A DNA stretch of 64,000 bases, taken from the NCBI GenBank assembly GCA_035276475.1, contig DATELQ010000033.1, positions 54,839-118,838 of the forward strand, written 5' to 3'. The notes beneath the pieces were generated by a model. That model was not told the origin of the DNA, did not search any database, and saw only the letters and a list, made by a program, of their open reading frames with translations. Position 1 is the stretch's first letter; every line of letters starts with the position of its first letter. Both the position numbers and the translations under genes were made by a program. Positions 22,465 to 30,463 of this stretch are shown here, piece after piece. Source of the DNA: DATDFB01 sp035276475. Its GTDB lineage: Bacteria > Acidobacteriota > Thermoanaerobaculia > Gp7-AA8.

Positions 22465-23655
22465 ATGACTCTCGACGAACAACTCGCCTTCCTCGCCAAG
22501 GGCGCGGTCGACCTCATCGAGCGCAACGACCTCAAGGCGAAGCTCGCGCGGGGGAAGCCGCTCACCATCAAAGTCGGCTTCGATCCCACCGCCCCCGACA
22601 TCCACCTCGGGCACACCGTCGTCATGCGCAAGATGAAGCACTTCCAGCAGCTTGGGCACCGCGTCATCTTCCTCATCGGCGACTTCACCGGCATGATCGG
22701 CGACCCCACCGGCAAAAAGGCCACGCGGCCGCCGCTCACCAAAGAAGAGATCCTGCAAAACGCCGAGACCTACAAGCAGCAGGTCTTCAAGATCCTCGAT
22801 CCTGTCAAGACCGAAGTCCTGTTCAACAGCGAGTGGCTCGGCGCGCTCGGCTCCGAAGGCATGATCCGCCTCGCCGCGAAAGCCACCCTCGCGCGCATCC
22901 TCGAGCGCGACGACTTCAAGCGCCGATGGGAAGGCCACCAGCCCATCGCCCTGCACGAGCTCCTCTACCCGCTCGCGCAGGCCTACGACTCCGTCGCCTT
23001 GAAGTGCGACGTCGAGATGGGCGGCACCGACCAGCTCTTCAACCTCCTCGTCGGGCGCGACCTCATGCGCGAGTACGGCCTGGAGCCGCAAGTCGTCCTC
23101 ACCATGCCCCTCCTCGAAGGGCTCGACGGCGTCGAGAAAATGTCCAAGTCCCTCGGCAACTACATCGGCATCAGCGAAGAGCCGCAGTCGATGTTCGGCA
23201 AAGTCATGTCCATCTCCGATGAGCTGATGTGGAAGTACTACGTCCTCTGCACCGACCTCACGCCCGCGGAGATCGACGCCAGGCGCGCGGACGGCAAGCC
23301 GATGGAGGCGAAAAAAGAGCTGGCCAAGTCGATCATCCGCGACTTTCACAGCGCCGGCGCCGCGGAGGAGGCGGAGGCGGAGTTCCGCCGCGTCTTCAGC
23401 GAGCGGCAGGCGCCGACGGAGATCGAAGAAGTCACGCTCCCCGCTTCGGATCAGAAGCAGTTCCTGACCAAGGTCATCGTCGCGGCCGGTCTCGCGGAAA
23501 CCAACAAGGAGGCGCAGCGCATCGTGGCCCAGGGCGGCGTCCTCGTCGACGACGCCAAAGTCGACGACTCCCGCGCCACGATTGAGGCCTCCGCCGGCAC
23601 CAGCTATCTATTAAAGGTAGGGAAGCGCCGCTTCGCCCGCGTCACCTTCGCCTGA
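22465..23655 (+). CDS. tyrS: Tyrosyl-tRNA synthetase
   Basis: A 396-residue class I aminoacyl-tRNA synthetase that charges tRNA-Tyr. The HIGH-type motif is in PTAPDIHLGHTVVMRK near residue 45-60, and KMSKS lies in VEKMSKSLGNYIG near 230. The tyrosine pocket region QAYDSVALKCDVEMGGTDQ is present. A C-terminal S4-like RNA-binding segment (about 330-396: FLTKVIVAAGLAETNKEAQRI) is intact. The HxGH start and length fit the TyrS2/TyrZ-like subgroup. A bidirectional hairpin follows the stop. Confidence 0.95.
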   Translation: MTLDEQLAFLAKGAVDLIERNDLKAKLARGKPLTIKVGFDPTAPDIHLGHTVVMRKMKHFQQLGHRVIFLIGDFTGMIGDPTGKKATRPPLTKEEILQNAETYKQQVFKILDPVKTEVLFNSEWLGALGSEGMIRLAAKATLARILERDDFKRRWEGHQPIALHELLYPLAQAYDSVALKCDVEMGGTDQLFNLLVGRDLMREYGLEPQVVLTMPLLEGLDGVEKMSKSLGNYIGISEEPQSMFGKVMSISDELMWKYYVLCTDLTPAEIDARRADGKPMEAKKELAKSIIRDFHSAGAAEEAEAEFRRVFSERQAPTEIEEVTLPASDQKQFLTKVIVAAGLAETNKEAQRIVAQGGVLVDDAKVDDSRATIEASAGTSYLLKVGKRRFARVTFA

Positions 23656-23664
23656 AAACGAGAA

Positions 23665-23684
23665 GGGCCGCCTCGCGGCGGCCC
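23665..23684. terminator. Hairpin between convergent tyrS and secreted-protein genes
   Basis: GGGCCGCC (23665-23672) and GGCGGCCC (23677-23684) form a perfect 8-bp stem with loop TCGC. On the minus strand it is followed by TTCTCGTTTT, a poor T-tract. On the plus strand no T-run follows. Its place between converging stop codons suggests a shared terminator. Confidence 0.55.
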
Positions 23685-23710
23685 CTCGCGTCACCCTCTT
23701 CCGAACGGGA

Positions 23711-24778
23711 CTACTTCACCAGACCGGGGATCGTGATGATCTCGGTGACGCCGTTCACCGTCACCTTGAGGCGGAGATTCTGTGTCGTGCCGCGCTGGTC
23801 GATCCCTGGCGCCCACTCGATCGTGCCGTTGTCGAGCACGAGCGCGCTCGGCGTCGGCTCGGCCAGCTCGACCTTCACGTTGCTCTGGCCGGGGAACACC
23901 ACGCGGAAGAAGTTCGGGAAGCCGATCGTGAAGAGCTCGACCGGTTTGTCGAGCACGCCGTCGTTATTCGCGTCCGTGATGTCGGCCGTGCCGTCTTCGT
24001 TGACGTCGACGGCGAAGGCGATGTGCGAGTCGGAGCGCGCGCGGATGCCCGGCACGTACGTCGGGTCGCCGCTGATGTTGTTCACCGCGCTGCCGTAGGC
24101 GATCGCGTTGCCCTTCGTCACCGTCGCGTAGATGACGTCGCCGTCGCTCGCGGTCGAGCCGAGGAACGTGACCACGCCGTTGTTGTACTGCACCTGCGTG
24201 CCGCCCTTGTAGTCGACCGTCTTCGACGCGGCGATCGTGCCGTTCGAGCGGATGAGCTGCCACGTCACCGTCGAATCGTTGATGGCGTAGACGCCGAAGT
24301 TGAAGCGGAAGTCGAGGGCAAAGGCGGGGCCGGCCAGAACGGCGAGGTCGCCCAAGCCTGCGGCGTCGGTGACGTTCACGGCCGGGATGTCCTGGCCGAA
24401 GACAGCGCCGGACGGCGACGTGTTGAACGTGCGCGACGTGACCACGAGGCGGCTGGCCTGAGCGTCGTCGACGTCGATCTCGATCGCGCCGGTGGCGCCG
24501 GTGAGACCGAAGACGTTGCGGACGATGTCCGAGCTCGTCGTCGTCGTATGCGGGCCGATGAGGAACGTTTGCGGCTTCGACGCGCCGTTGGCGTCGTGGA
24601 AGATCAGGACGATGTTCGTGGGGGAGGAGGAGGCGTTGTGGACGACGAGCTCCGTCGACCACTGGCTGCCGTTGGCGCCGGGGCCGGTGCCGGCGGCGGG
24701 GATGATGAGGGTCGCGGCGCCGGCCGTGAACGGCAGCAGCAGCACCAGCGAAGTGATTCCAATCAAGCGCTTCAACAT
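23711..24778 (-). CDS. Secreted protein of unknown function
   Basis: A 355-residue protein with a clear signal peptide (MLKRLIGITSLVLLLPFTAGA), followed by a beta-rich body. Early motifs are GTGPGANGSQWSTELVVHN and SRTFNTSPSGAVFGQ; a Ca-binding-like DVNEDGTADITDANNDG lies near residue 255-275. There are no cysteines or enzyme motifs. ATG 24778 is preceded by AAGGAG at 8 bases, a canonical site rare in this window. It has no terminal basic tail like the Ig proteins. An extracellular structural or adhesion role is possible but not shown. Confidence 0.65.
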   Translation of the reverse strand: MLKRLIGITSLVLLLPFTAGAATLIIPAAGTGPGANGSQWSTELVVHNASSSPTNIVLIFHDANGASKPQTFLIGPHTTTTSSDIVRNVFGLTGATGAIEIDVDDAQASRLVVTSRTFNTSPSGAVFGQDIPAVNVTDAAGLGDLAVLAGPAFALDFRFNFGVYAINDSTVTWQLIRSNGTIAASKTVDYKGGTQVQYNNGVVTFLGSTASDGDVIYATVTKGNAIAYGSAVNNISGDPTYVPGIRARSDSHIAFAVDVNEDGTADITDANNDGVLDKPVELFTIGFPNFFRVVFPGQSNVKVELAEPTPSALVLDNGTIEWAPGIDQRGTTQNLRLKVTVNGVTEIITIPGLVK

Positions 24779-24872
24779 CTGTTTTTCTCCTTGTGTGTCC
24801 GTATGGTCGGCGGTTGATACGCGCATGCGATAAGGAGCGTCTATGCGGTTTATGCGATTGAGTCATATCGCG

Positions 24873-24888
24873 TATAGTCCGCGCCGCT
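24873..24888 (+). promoter_or_regulatory. Candidate -10 element (leaderless type) before the DegT gene
   Basis: TATAGT (24873-24878), 5 of 6 to consensus, is followed by the 10-base spacer CCGCGCCGCT and ATG 24889. There is no Shine-Dalgarno upstream of the ATG. The spacer shares GCGCCGC with other genes here that have the same arrangement. Confidence 0.55.
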
Positions 24889-26004
24889 ATGCCCATCCCT
24901 CTTCTCGACCTCAAGCAGCAGTACGCCTCGATCCGCGCCGAAGTGCTCCGCGTGACCGACGAGGTGTACGAGTCGCAGATGTTCATCCTCGGCAAGCGCG
25001 TCGACGAGTTCGAGCGCGACTTCGCCGCCTACTGCCAGAGCAAACACGCCGTCGGCGTCTCCTCGGGGACCGACGCGCTCCTCGTGGCGCTGATGGTCCT
25101 CGGCGTCAAGCCGGGCGACGAAGTCATCGTGCCCGCGTACTCCTTTTTCGCGACTGCCGGCGTCGTCGACCGCCTCGGCGCCGTGCCCGTCTTCGTCGAC
25201 GTCCTCCTCGATGATTACAACCTCGATCCCGCGCAGATCGAGGCGCGCATCACGCCGAAGACGAAGGCGATCATGCCGGTGCACCTCTATGGGCAATGCG
25301 CGGCGATGGACGAGATCAACGCCATCGCCAAGCGGCACAACATCGCGGTCGTCGAGGACGCAGCGCAGGCAGTCGGCGCGGAGTTCGACGGCGTGCGCGC
25401 CGGCGTCCTCGGCACGATCGCCTGCTTCTCCTTCTTCCCCTCGAAGAACCTCGGCGCGTTCGGCGACGCCGGCGCCGTCACGGTCGACGACGACGCGCTC
25501 TACGACCTCCTCGTCGACTACCGCGTCCACGGTATGCGTCCGAAGTACTACCACCGCTACGTCGGCGGCAACTTCCGCATCGACGCGCTGCAGGCGGCCA
25601 TCCTCCACGTCAAGTTGCCGCATCTCGATCGATGGAGTGAAGGGCGGCGGCGCAACGCCGCGATTTACGAAGAGCTGTTCGCGGAGGCGAAGGCGGGGGA
25701 CCGCGTCGTCCTGCCGCGCGAGTTGCCGCGGCGGCGGCACGTGTTCAACCAGTACGTCGTGCGCTTCCCCGGCGGCGAGCGCGATCAAGTCATGAACCAC
25801 CTGAAGAGCGTCGGGATCGGGTGCGAGGTCTACTACCCGCTGACGTTGCCGCAGCAGGAGTGCTTCCGCGAGGTGCCGACGGCGCGCGATTCGTTCCCCA
25901 ACTCCGACGCGGCGGCGAAGGAGACGCTGGCCATCCCGATCTATCCGGAGCTGACGCGCGAGCAGTTGTCCGAGGTCGTTCGCGAGATCATGAACGCGCT
26001 GTGA
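24889..26004 (+). CDS. DegT/DnrJ/EryC1/StrS-family sugar aminotransferase
   Basis: A 371-residue PLP enzyme of the nucleotide-sugar aminotransferase family. It has FERDFAAYCQSKHAVGVSSGTDALLVAL, the PLP-stacking VPAYSFFATAG, DAAQAVGA and the Schiff-base Lys in FFPSKNLGAFGDAG. Such enzymes add an amino group to keto-sugars for surface polysaccharides. The exact sugar (C3 or C4) cannot be read from the sequence. It is the first gene of a sugar-precursor run and overlaps the rhomboid gene by GTGA. Confidence 0.85.
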   Translation: MPIPLLDLKQQYASIRAEVLRVTDEVYESQMFILGKRVDEFERDFAAYCQSKHAVGVSSGTDALLVALMVLGVKPGDEVIVPAYSFFATAGVVDRLGAVPVFVDVLLDDYNLDPAQIEARITPKTKAIMPVHLYGQCAAMDEINAIAKRHNIAVVEDAAQAVGAEFDGVRAGVLGTIACFSFFPSKNLGAFGDAGAVTVDDDALYDLLVDYRVHGMRPKYYHRYVGGNFRIDALQAAILHVKLPHLDRWSEGRRRNAAIYEELFAEAKAGDRVVLPRELPRRRHVFNQYVVRFPGGERDQVMNHLKSVGIGCEVYYPLTLPQQECFREVPTARDSFPNSDAAAKETLAIPIYPELTREQLSEVVREIMNAL

Positions 26005-26687
26005 TCCCCCTGCGGCAGACGCTTCCCAACGCCACGACGCCCGTCGTCACGCGCGCGCTCGTCCTGGCGAACACCGCCGTCTTCATCGCCCAGATGATTC
26101 TCGGCACGCGCACCGAGTCGCTCATCCACACCTTCGGCTTCATCCCGCTGCGCTTCGTCCATCCGTCGTCGTTCGGCTACTCCCACCTCGAGGTCTCGAT
26201 CACGCTCGTCTCCTCGCTCTTCCTCCACGGCGGCCTCGTGCACCTCTTCGGCAACATGATCTACCTCTGGATCTTCGGCCCCGCCGTCGAAGACGCGTTG
26301 GGACACCTGCGCTACTTCGTCTTCTACGTCGTCTGCGGCGCGGTCGGGAGCCTCACGCATACGGTGCTTTTCCCGCAGTCGCTCGTGCCGTCGATCGGCG
26401 CGTCGGGCAGCATCGCCGGCATCCTCGGCGCGTTTCTGGTCTTGCGGCCGAAGGCGCGCATCGTCACGCTCTTTCCGCTCGTCGTCTATTGGGCGATGGC
26501 GGAGATCCGCGCCGTCATCTTCCTGCCGATGTGGTTCGCCATGCAGTTCTTCAGCGGCGCGCTGGCGCTGGCGGCGGCGCAGCGGACGCAGGAAGTGGCC
26601 GGCATCGCCTGGTGGGCGCACGTCGGCGGGTTCCTCTTCGGCGCGGTCGTCGGCGCGGGGGCGAGGCTCGCGAAACGGCGGGTATGA
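26001..26687 (+). CDS. Rhomboid-family intramembrane serine protease
   Basis: A 228-residue protein with about six membrane segments. The catalytic Ser is in GASGSIAGILGAF and the catalytic His in WWAHVGGFLFG. LFLHGGLVHLFGNMIYLW carries the HxxxN oxyanion motif of transmembrane segment 2. It would cleave single-pass membrane proteins within the membrane. The start is GTG 26001 inside the stop of the DegT gene (GTGA), so the two are coupled. A link to surface-polymer assembly is only contextual. Confidence 0.88.
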   Translation: MIPLRQTLPNATTPVVTRALVLANTAVFIAQMILGTRTESLIHTFGFIPLRFVHPSSFGYSHLEVSITLVSSLFLHGGLVHLFGNMIYLWIFGPAVEDALGHLRYFVFYVVCGAVGSLTHTVLFPQSLVPSIGASGSIAGILGAFLVLRPKARIVTLFPLVVYWAMAEIRAVIFLPMWFAMQFFSGALALAAAQRTQEVAGIAWWAHVGGFLFGAVVGAGARLAKRRV

Positions 26688-26697
26688 TGCGCGCCGC
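26683..26697 (+). promoter_or_regulatory. Candidate -10 element (leaderless type) before the epimerase gene
   Basis: TATGAT (26683-26688) is followed by the 9-base spacer GCGCGCCGC and ATG 26698. The identical spacer precedes ATG 6731. No Shine-Dalgarno is present. TATGAT overlaps the stop codon of the rhomboid gene. Confidence 0.55.
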
Positions 26698-27585
26698 ATG
26701 CACGTGCTCGTCACCGGCGGCGCGGGCTTCATCGGCTCGCACATCGTCGACGCGCTGATCGCGCGCGGCGACCGCGTCACCGTCGTCGACGACCTCTCCA
26801 CGGGCGACCGCGCCAACGTCAACCCGCGCGCGGAGCTGCGGGTGATGGACATCCGCGATGCCGAGGTCGAGGCGGTCGACGTCATCGTCCATCACGCCGC
26901 GCAGGTCGACGTGCGCAAGTCCGTCGCCGACCCCGCGTTCGACGCCGAAGTCAACATCGTCGGGAGCATTCGGCTCCTCGAGGCGGCCGCGAAGGCCGGC
27001 GTGAAGCGCTTCGTCTTCGCCTCCAGCGGCGGCGCGATCTACGGGGAGCCCGTCGAGGCGCCGCAGAGCGAAACGCATCCGACGAATCCGCTCTCGCCGT
27101 ACGGCTGCGCGAAGCTCTCGTTCGAGCACTACATGAACCTGTACGACACCGTCGATTGCGTCGCGCTGCGCTACGCCAACGTCTACGGGCCGCGGCAGAA
27201 CGCGAACGGGGAGGCGGGCGTCGTGGCCATCTGGGCGCCGCGCCTCTGGGCCGGCGACGAGGTCACGATCAACGGCAGCGGCGAGCAGACGCGCGACTTC
27301 GTCTACGTCGACGACGTCGTGGCCGCGAACCTCGCTGCCATCGCCGGCGACTTTCGCGGCGCCTTCAACGTCGGCACCGGCGTAGAGACCTCGGTCAACG
27401 CGCTGCACGCGCTGATGGCGCGCATCGCCGGCGCAACCGCCCCGCCGCGGCACGCGCCGTCGAAGGCGGGCGAGCAGATGCGCAGCGTGCTCGATGGCTC
27501 GCGCCTGCGCGCGCTCGCGGGACTGCCCGAGCCGGTCGCGCTCGAAGACGGGTTGCGCCGTACGCTAGAGTGGTTTCGTCCATGA
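26698..27585 (+). CDS. NAD-dependent nucleotide-sugar epimerase/dehydratase (UDP-glucose 4-epimerase-like)
   Basis: A 295-residue extended short-chain dehydrogenase/reductase. The NAD motif is TGGAGFIGSHI, with HHAAQVDVRKS, SSGGAIYGEP, catalytic Tyr/Lys in SPYGCAKLSFE, YANVYGPRQ and RDFVYVDDVV. It fits UDP-sugar 4-epimerases but could also be a related epimerase or dehydratase. It overlaps hddA as ATGA and so sits at the head of the heptose genes. Confidence 0.82.
   Translation: MHVLVTGGAGFIGSHIVDALIARGDRVTVVDDLSTGDRANVNPRAELRVMDIRDAEVEAVDVIVHHAAQVDVRKSVADPAFDAEVNIVGSIRLLEAAAKAGVKRFVFASSGGAIYGEPVEAPQSETHPTNPLSPYGCAKLSFEHYMNLYDTVDCVALRYANVYGPRQNANGEAGVVAIWAPRLWAGDEVTINGSGEQTRDFVYVDDVVAANLAAIAGDFRGAFNVGTGVETSVNALHALMARIAGATAPPRHAPSKAGEQMRSVLDGSRLRALAGLPEPVALEDGLRRTLEWFRP
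27566..27581 (+). promoter_or_regulatory. Candidate -10 element (leaderless type) before hddA
   Basis: TAGAGT (27566-27571) lies inside the end of the epimerase gene, followed by a 10-base spacer and ATG 27582. The hexamer matches TATAAT at 4 positions. It may give hddA and the heptose genes an internal start in addition to coupling by ATGA. Confidence 0.4.
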
Positions 27586-28562
27586 TCATGACCCGCAGCC
27601 CCCTCCGCATCAGCCTCGGCGGCGGAGGAACGGACCTCCCGTCGTACTACGAGCACTTCGGCGGCTCGCTCATCGCCGCGGCCATCGACCGCTACGTCTT
27701 CGTCACCATCAGCCGGCCCTTCACGCCCGGCATCTTCCTCAAGTACTCCGACATCGAGCACGCGCCGACCGTCGACGACGTCCGCCACCCCATCGTCCGC
27801 GAGGCCCTGCGGATGATGGGGCTGCGCACGCCGCAGATCGAGATCACCACGCTCGCCGACCTTCCCGCCGGCACCGGCCTGGGGTCGTCCGGCAGCTTCA
27901 CCACGGCGCTCATCCGCGCGCTCTACCAGCACCGCAAGCGGCTGCTGCATCCGAGCGAGGTGGCGCGCCTGGCCTGCGAGATCGAGATCGAGCGCCTGCG
28001 CGAGCCGGTCGGCAAGCAGGACCAGTACATCGCCGCGTACGGCGGCATCACCTGCTTCGACTTTCACCGCGACGGCACCGTCGAGGCGCGGCCGCTGGCC
28101 ATCAGCATGGAGACGCTCTTCGACCTCGAGGACAACCTCCTCCTCTTCTTCACCGGCTTCTCGCGCTCGGCGGGCGAGCTGCTGCGCGATCAGAAAGAGC
28201 GCTCCGAGGAACTCGATCCGACCATGCTCGACAACCTGCACTACGTCAAGGAGCTCGGCGAGCGCAGCCGCCGCGCGCTCGAAGAGGGCGACACGCGCGC
28301 GTTCGGCACGCTGATGCACGAGCATTGGGAGCACAAGAAGCGGCGCTCGAAGGGGATGAGCAACGCGCACATCGACGAGTGGTACGAGCTCGGCCTGCGC
28401 CACGGCGCCCTTGGCGGCAAGCTCGTTGGGGCGGGCGGCGGCGGGTTCCTGCTGTTCTACGCCGAGGATCGGGCGCCGCTGCGGCAGGCCATGAGGCGGG
28501 CGGGGCTGGAGGAAGTGCGCTTCCGCTTCGACTTCGAGGGAACGAAAGTGCTGTTGTCGTAA
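27582..28562 (+). CDS. hddA: D-glycero-D-manno-heptose 7-phosphate kinase (GHMP family)
   Basis: A 326-residue GHMP kinase. MIMTRSPLRISLGGGGTDLPSYY is the signature start of the HddA group, the ATP loop is LPAGTGLGSSGSFTTAL, and the C-terminal GHMP motif is KLVGAGGGGFLLFYA. It phosphorylates heptose 7-phosphate at C1 to the 1,7-bisphosphate in the GDP-D-glycero-alpha-D-manno-heptose route. The next genes encode the isomerase and phosphatase of that route. The nucleotidyltransferase HddC was not found in this window. Confidence 0.9.
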   Translation: MIMTRSPLRISLGGGGTDLPSYYEHFGGSLIAAAIDRYVFVTISRPFTPGIFLKYSDIEHAPTVDDVRHPIVREALRMMGLRTPQIEITTLADLPAGTGLGSSGSFTTALIRALYQHRKRLLHPSEVARLACEIEIERLREPVGKQDQYIAAYGGITCFDFHRDGTVEARPLAISMETLFDLEDNLLLFFTGFSRSAGELLRDQKERSEELDPTMLDNLHYVKELGERSRRALEEGDTRAFGTLMHEHWEHKKRRSKGMSNAHIDEWYELGLRHGALGGKLVGAGGGGFLLFYAEDRAPLRQAMRRAGLEEVRFRFDFEGTKVLLS

Positions 28563-28575
28563 GTTGTTCGAGCGA

Positions 28576-29175
28576 ATGTCTCAGTTCGTCAAACAACATC
28601 TGCACGAGGCCGCCGAGATCCTCGGCCGCTTCGACGTCGACGCCATCGAGCGCACGGCCACGCTCCTCGCCGACCTGCGCGAGCGCGGCGGGCGGCTCTT
28701 TCTCCTCGGCGTGGGGGGGAGTGCGGCCAACTGCTCGCACGCCGTCAACGACTTCCGCAAGATCTGCGGCATCGAGGCCTACGCGCCGACCGACAACGTC
28801 TCCGAGCTCACCGCGCGCACCAACGACGAAGGGTGGCCCTCGGTCTTCGTCGAGTGGCTGAAGGTTAGCCGGCTGCGAGCGGACGATGCGGTGCTGGTGT
28901 TCTCCGTCGGTGGGGGAGATGCGGAGCGCAACGTCAGCCCCAATCTCGTCAGCGCCCTGCAGCACGCCAAGAGCGTCGGCGCGAAGATCGCCGGCGTCGT
29001 CGGGCGCGACGGCGGCTACACCGCGCGCGTTGCCGATGCGTGCGTGATTGTGCCCACGGTCAACGCACAATCAGTCACGCCGCACACCGAGGCCTTCCAG
29101 GCCGTGATCTGGCACCTCCTGGTGTCGCATCCGAAGCTCAAAGTCGCGCAGACGAAGTGGGAGTCGACGCGATGA
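28576..29175 (+). CDS. gmhA: Sedoheptulose 7-phosphate isomerase (SIS domain)
   Basis: A 199-residue single SIS-domain protein with LLGVGGSAANCSHAVNDFRKICG, the phosphate-binding loop of GmhA-type isomerases, and the catalytic-region VVGRDGGYTARVADACVIVP. It converts sedoheptulose 7-phosphate to D-glycero-D-manno-heptose 7-phosphate. ATG 28576 is chosen; an in-frame TTG at 28564 is possible. It ends in an ATGA overlap with the fused phosphatase-transaldolase gene. Confidence 0.88.
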   Translation: MSQFVKQHLHEAAEILGRFDVDAIERTATLLADLRERGGRLFLLGVGGSAANCSHAVNDFRKICGIEAYAPTDNVSELTARTNDEGWPSVFVEWLKVSRLRADDAVLVFSVGGGDAERNVSPNLVSALQHAKSVGAKIAGVVGRDGGYTARVADACVIVPTVNAQSVTPHTEAFQAVIWHLLVSHPKLKVAQTKWESTR

Positions 29176-30413
29176 CGCGCGCCGTCTTCCTCGACCGTGA
29201 CGGCGTGCTCAATCACGCCGAGGTGCGCGGCGGCAAGCCGCATCCGCCCGCCGACGCCGCGGCCATGACCATCGTCCCCGGCGCGGCCGACGCCCTGCTG
29301 CGCCTGCGCCGGCGCGACTTCCGCCTCATCGTCGTCACCAACCAGCCCGACGTCGCCCGGGGCACACAACGCCGCGACGTCGTCGAGGCCATGAACGACA
29401 AGCTCCGCGCCGCGCTGCCGGTCGACGAAGTCATCGTCTGCTGGCACGACGGCGACGACTGCGACTGCCGCAAGCCGAAGCCGGGCGCGCTCCTCGACGC
29501 CGCGCGGCGGCACGGCATCGACCTCGCGCAGTCGTTCCTCGTCGGCGACCGCTGGCGCGACATCGAAGCCGGCCAGCGCGCCGGCGTGCGGTGTCTATTC
29601 ATCGATCACGGCTATGAAGAGCGGCAACCCGTGGGGGCGTTCGTGACAGTCGATTCCATCGTGGGGGCGGCCGAGGAGATCCTGCGGATGAGCGAAGTGC
29701 CGAGTGTCGAGAGCCTCAAGGTCAAAATCTTTGCCGACGGCGCCGATCGCGCCGGCATGCTGGAGATGTACGCGCGGCCGTACATCAAAGGCTTCACCAC
29801 GAATCCGACGCTGATGCACAAGGCCGGGCTGACCGACTACCGCGCCTTCGCGCACTCCATTCTCGAAGTCATCCCCGACCGCCCGATCTCCTTCGAGGTC
29901 TTCTCGGACGAGATCGAGGAGATGGAGCGGCAGGCGCGCGAGATCGCCCGCTGGGGCGACAACGTCTACGTCAAGGTGCCGATCACGAACACGCGCTCCG
30001 AGTCGACGGTCGACCTGGTGCGGAGGCTCTCGAACGACGGCGTGAAGGTCAACGTCACGGCCATGATGACGCTCGAGCAGGTGCGCGACATCGGCGCAGC
30101 GGTGAAGGATGGCGCGCCGTCTTGTGTCTCCGTCTTCGCCGGGCGCATCGCCGACACGGGGCGCGATCCGGTGCCGCTCATGCGCGAGTGCGTCGAGATC
30201 CTGCGTGCGGCGCCGCGCGCGGAGCTCATCTGGGCGAGCCCGCGCGAGCTCCTCAACATCTTCCAGGCCGACGCCATCGGCTGCCACATCATCACCGTCA
30301 CGAACGACATCCTGAAAAAGCTGGATCTCGTCGGCAAAGACCTCGGCGACTACTCGCTCGACACCGTGAAGATGTTCTTCAATGACGGGAGAAAGGCCGG
30401 TTTTTCGCTGTGA
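29172..30413 (+). CDS. gmhB: GmhB-type heptose bisphosphate phosphatase fused to transaldolase
   Basis: A single 413-residue frame with two enzymes. Residues 1-165 are a HAD phosphatase of the GmhB type: FLDRDGVLN (Asp8, Asp10), VVTNQPDVARG, the zinc loop C90-x-H92...C97-x-C99, KPKPG and LVGDRWRDIEAG. Residues about 183-413 are a transaldolase-family barrel (KIFADGADRAG, GFTTNPTLM, Schiff-base Lys268 in VYVKVPITN, WASPRELLNIFQA). The phosphatase acts on heptose 1,7-bisphosphate. The transaldolase could supply sedoheptulose 7-phosphate, the substrate of neighbouring GmhA. An internal in-frame ATG at 29688 with GAGGAG before it could also yield the transaldolase alone. Function of the fusion is inferred. 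Confidence 0.88.
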   Translation: MTRAVFLDRDGVLNHAEVRGGKPHPPADAAAMTIVPGAADALLRLRRRDFRLIVVTNQPDVARGTQRRDVVEAMNDKLRAALPVDEVIVCWHDGDDCDCRKPKPGALLDAARRHGIDLAQSFLVGDRWRDIEAGQRAGVRCLFIDHGYEERQPVGAFVTVDSIVGAAEEILRMSEVPSVESLKVKIFADGADRAGMLEMYARPYIKGFTTNPTLMHKAGLTDYRAFAHSILEVIPDRPISFEVFSDEIEEMERQAREIARWGDNVYVKVPITNTRSESTVDLVRRLSNDGVKVNVTAMMTLEQVRDIGAAVKDGAPSCVSVFAGRIADTGRDPVPLMRECVEILRAAPRAELIWASPRELLNIFQADAIGCHIITVTNDILKKLDLVGKDLGDYSLDTVKMFFNDGRKAGFSL

Positions 30414-30463
30414 CGCTGTCACCCGGCAGCATTTCTGCTTAAACTTTCCCTGCCGGAGGTTTC

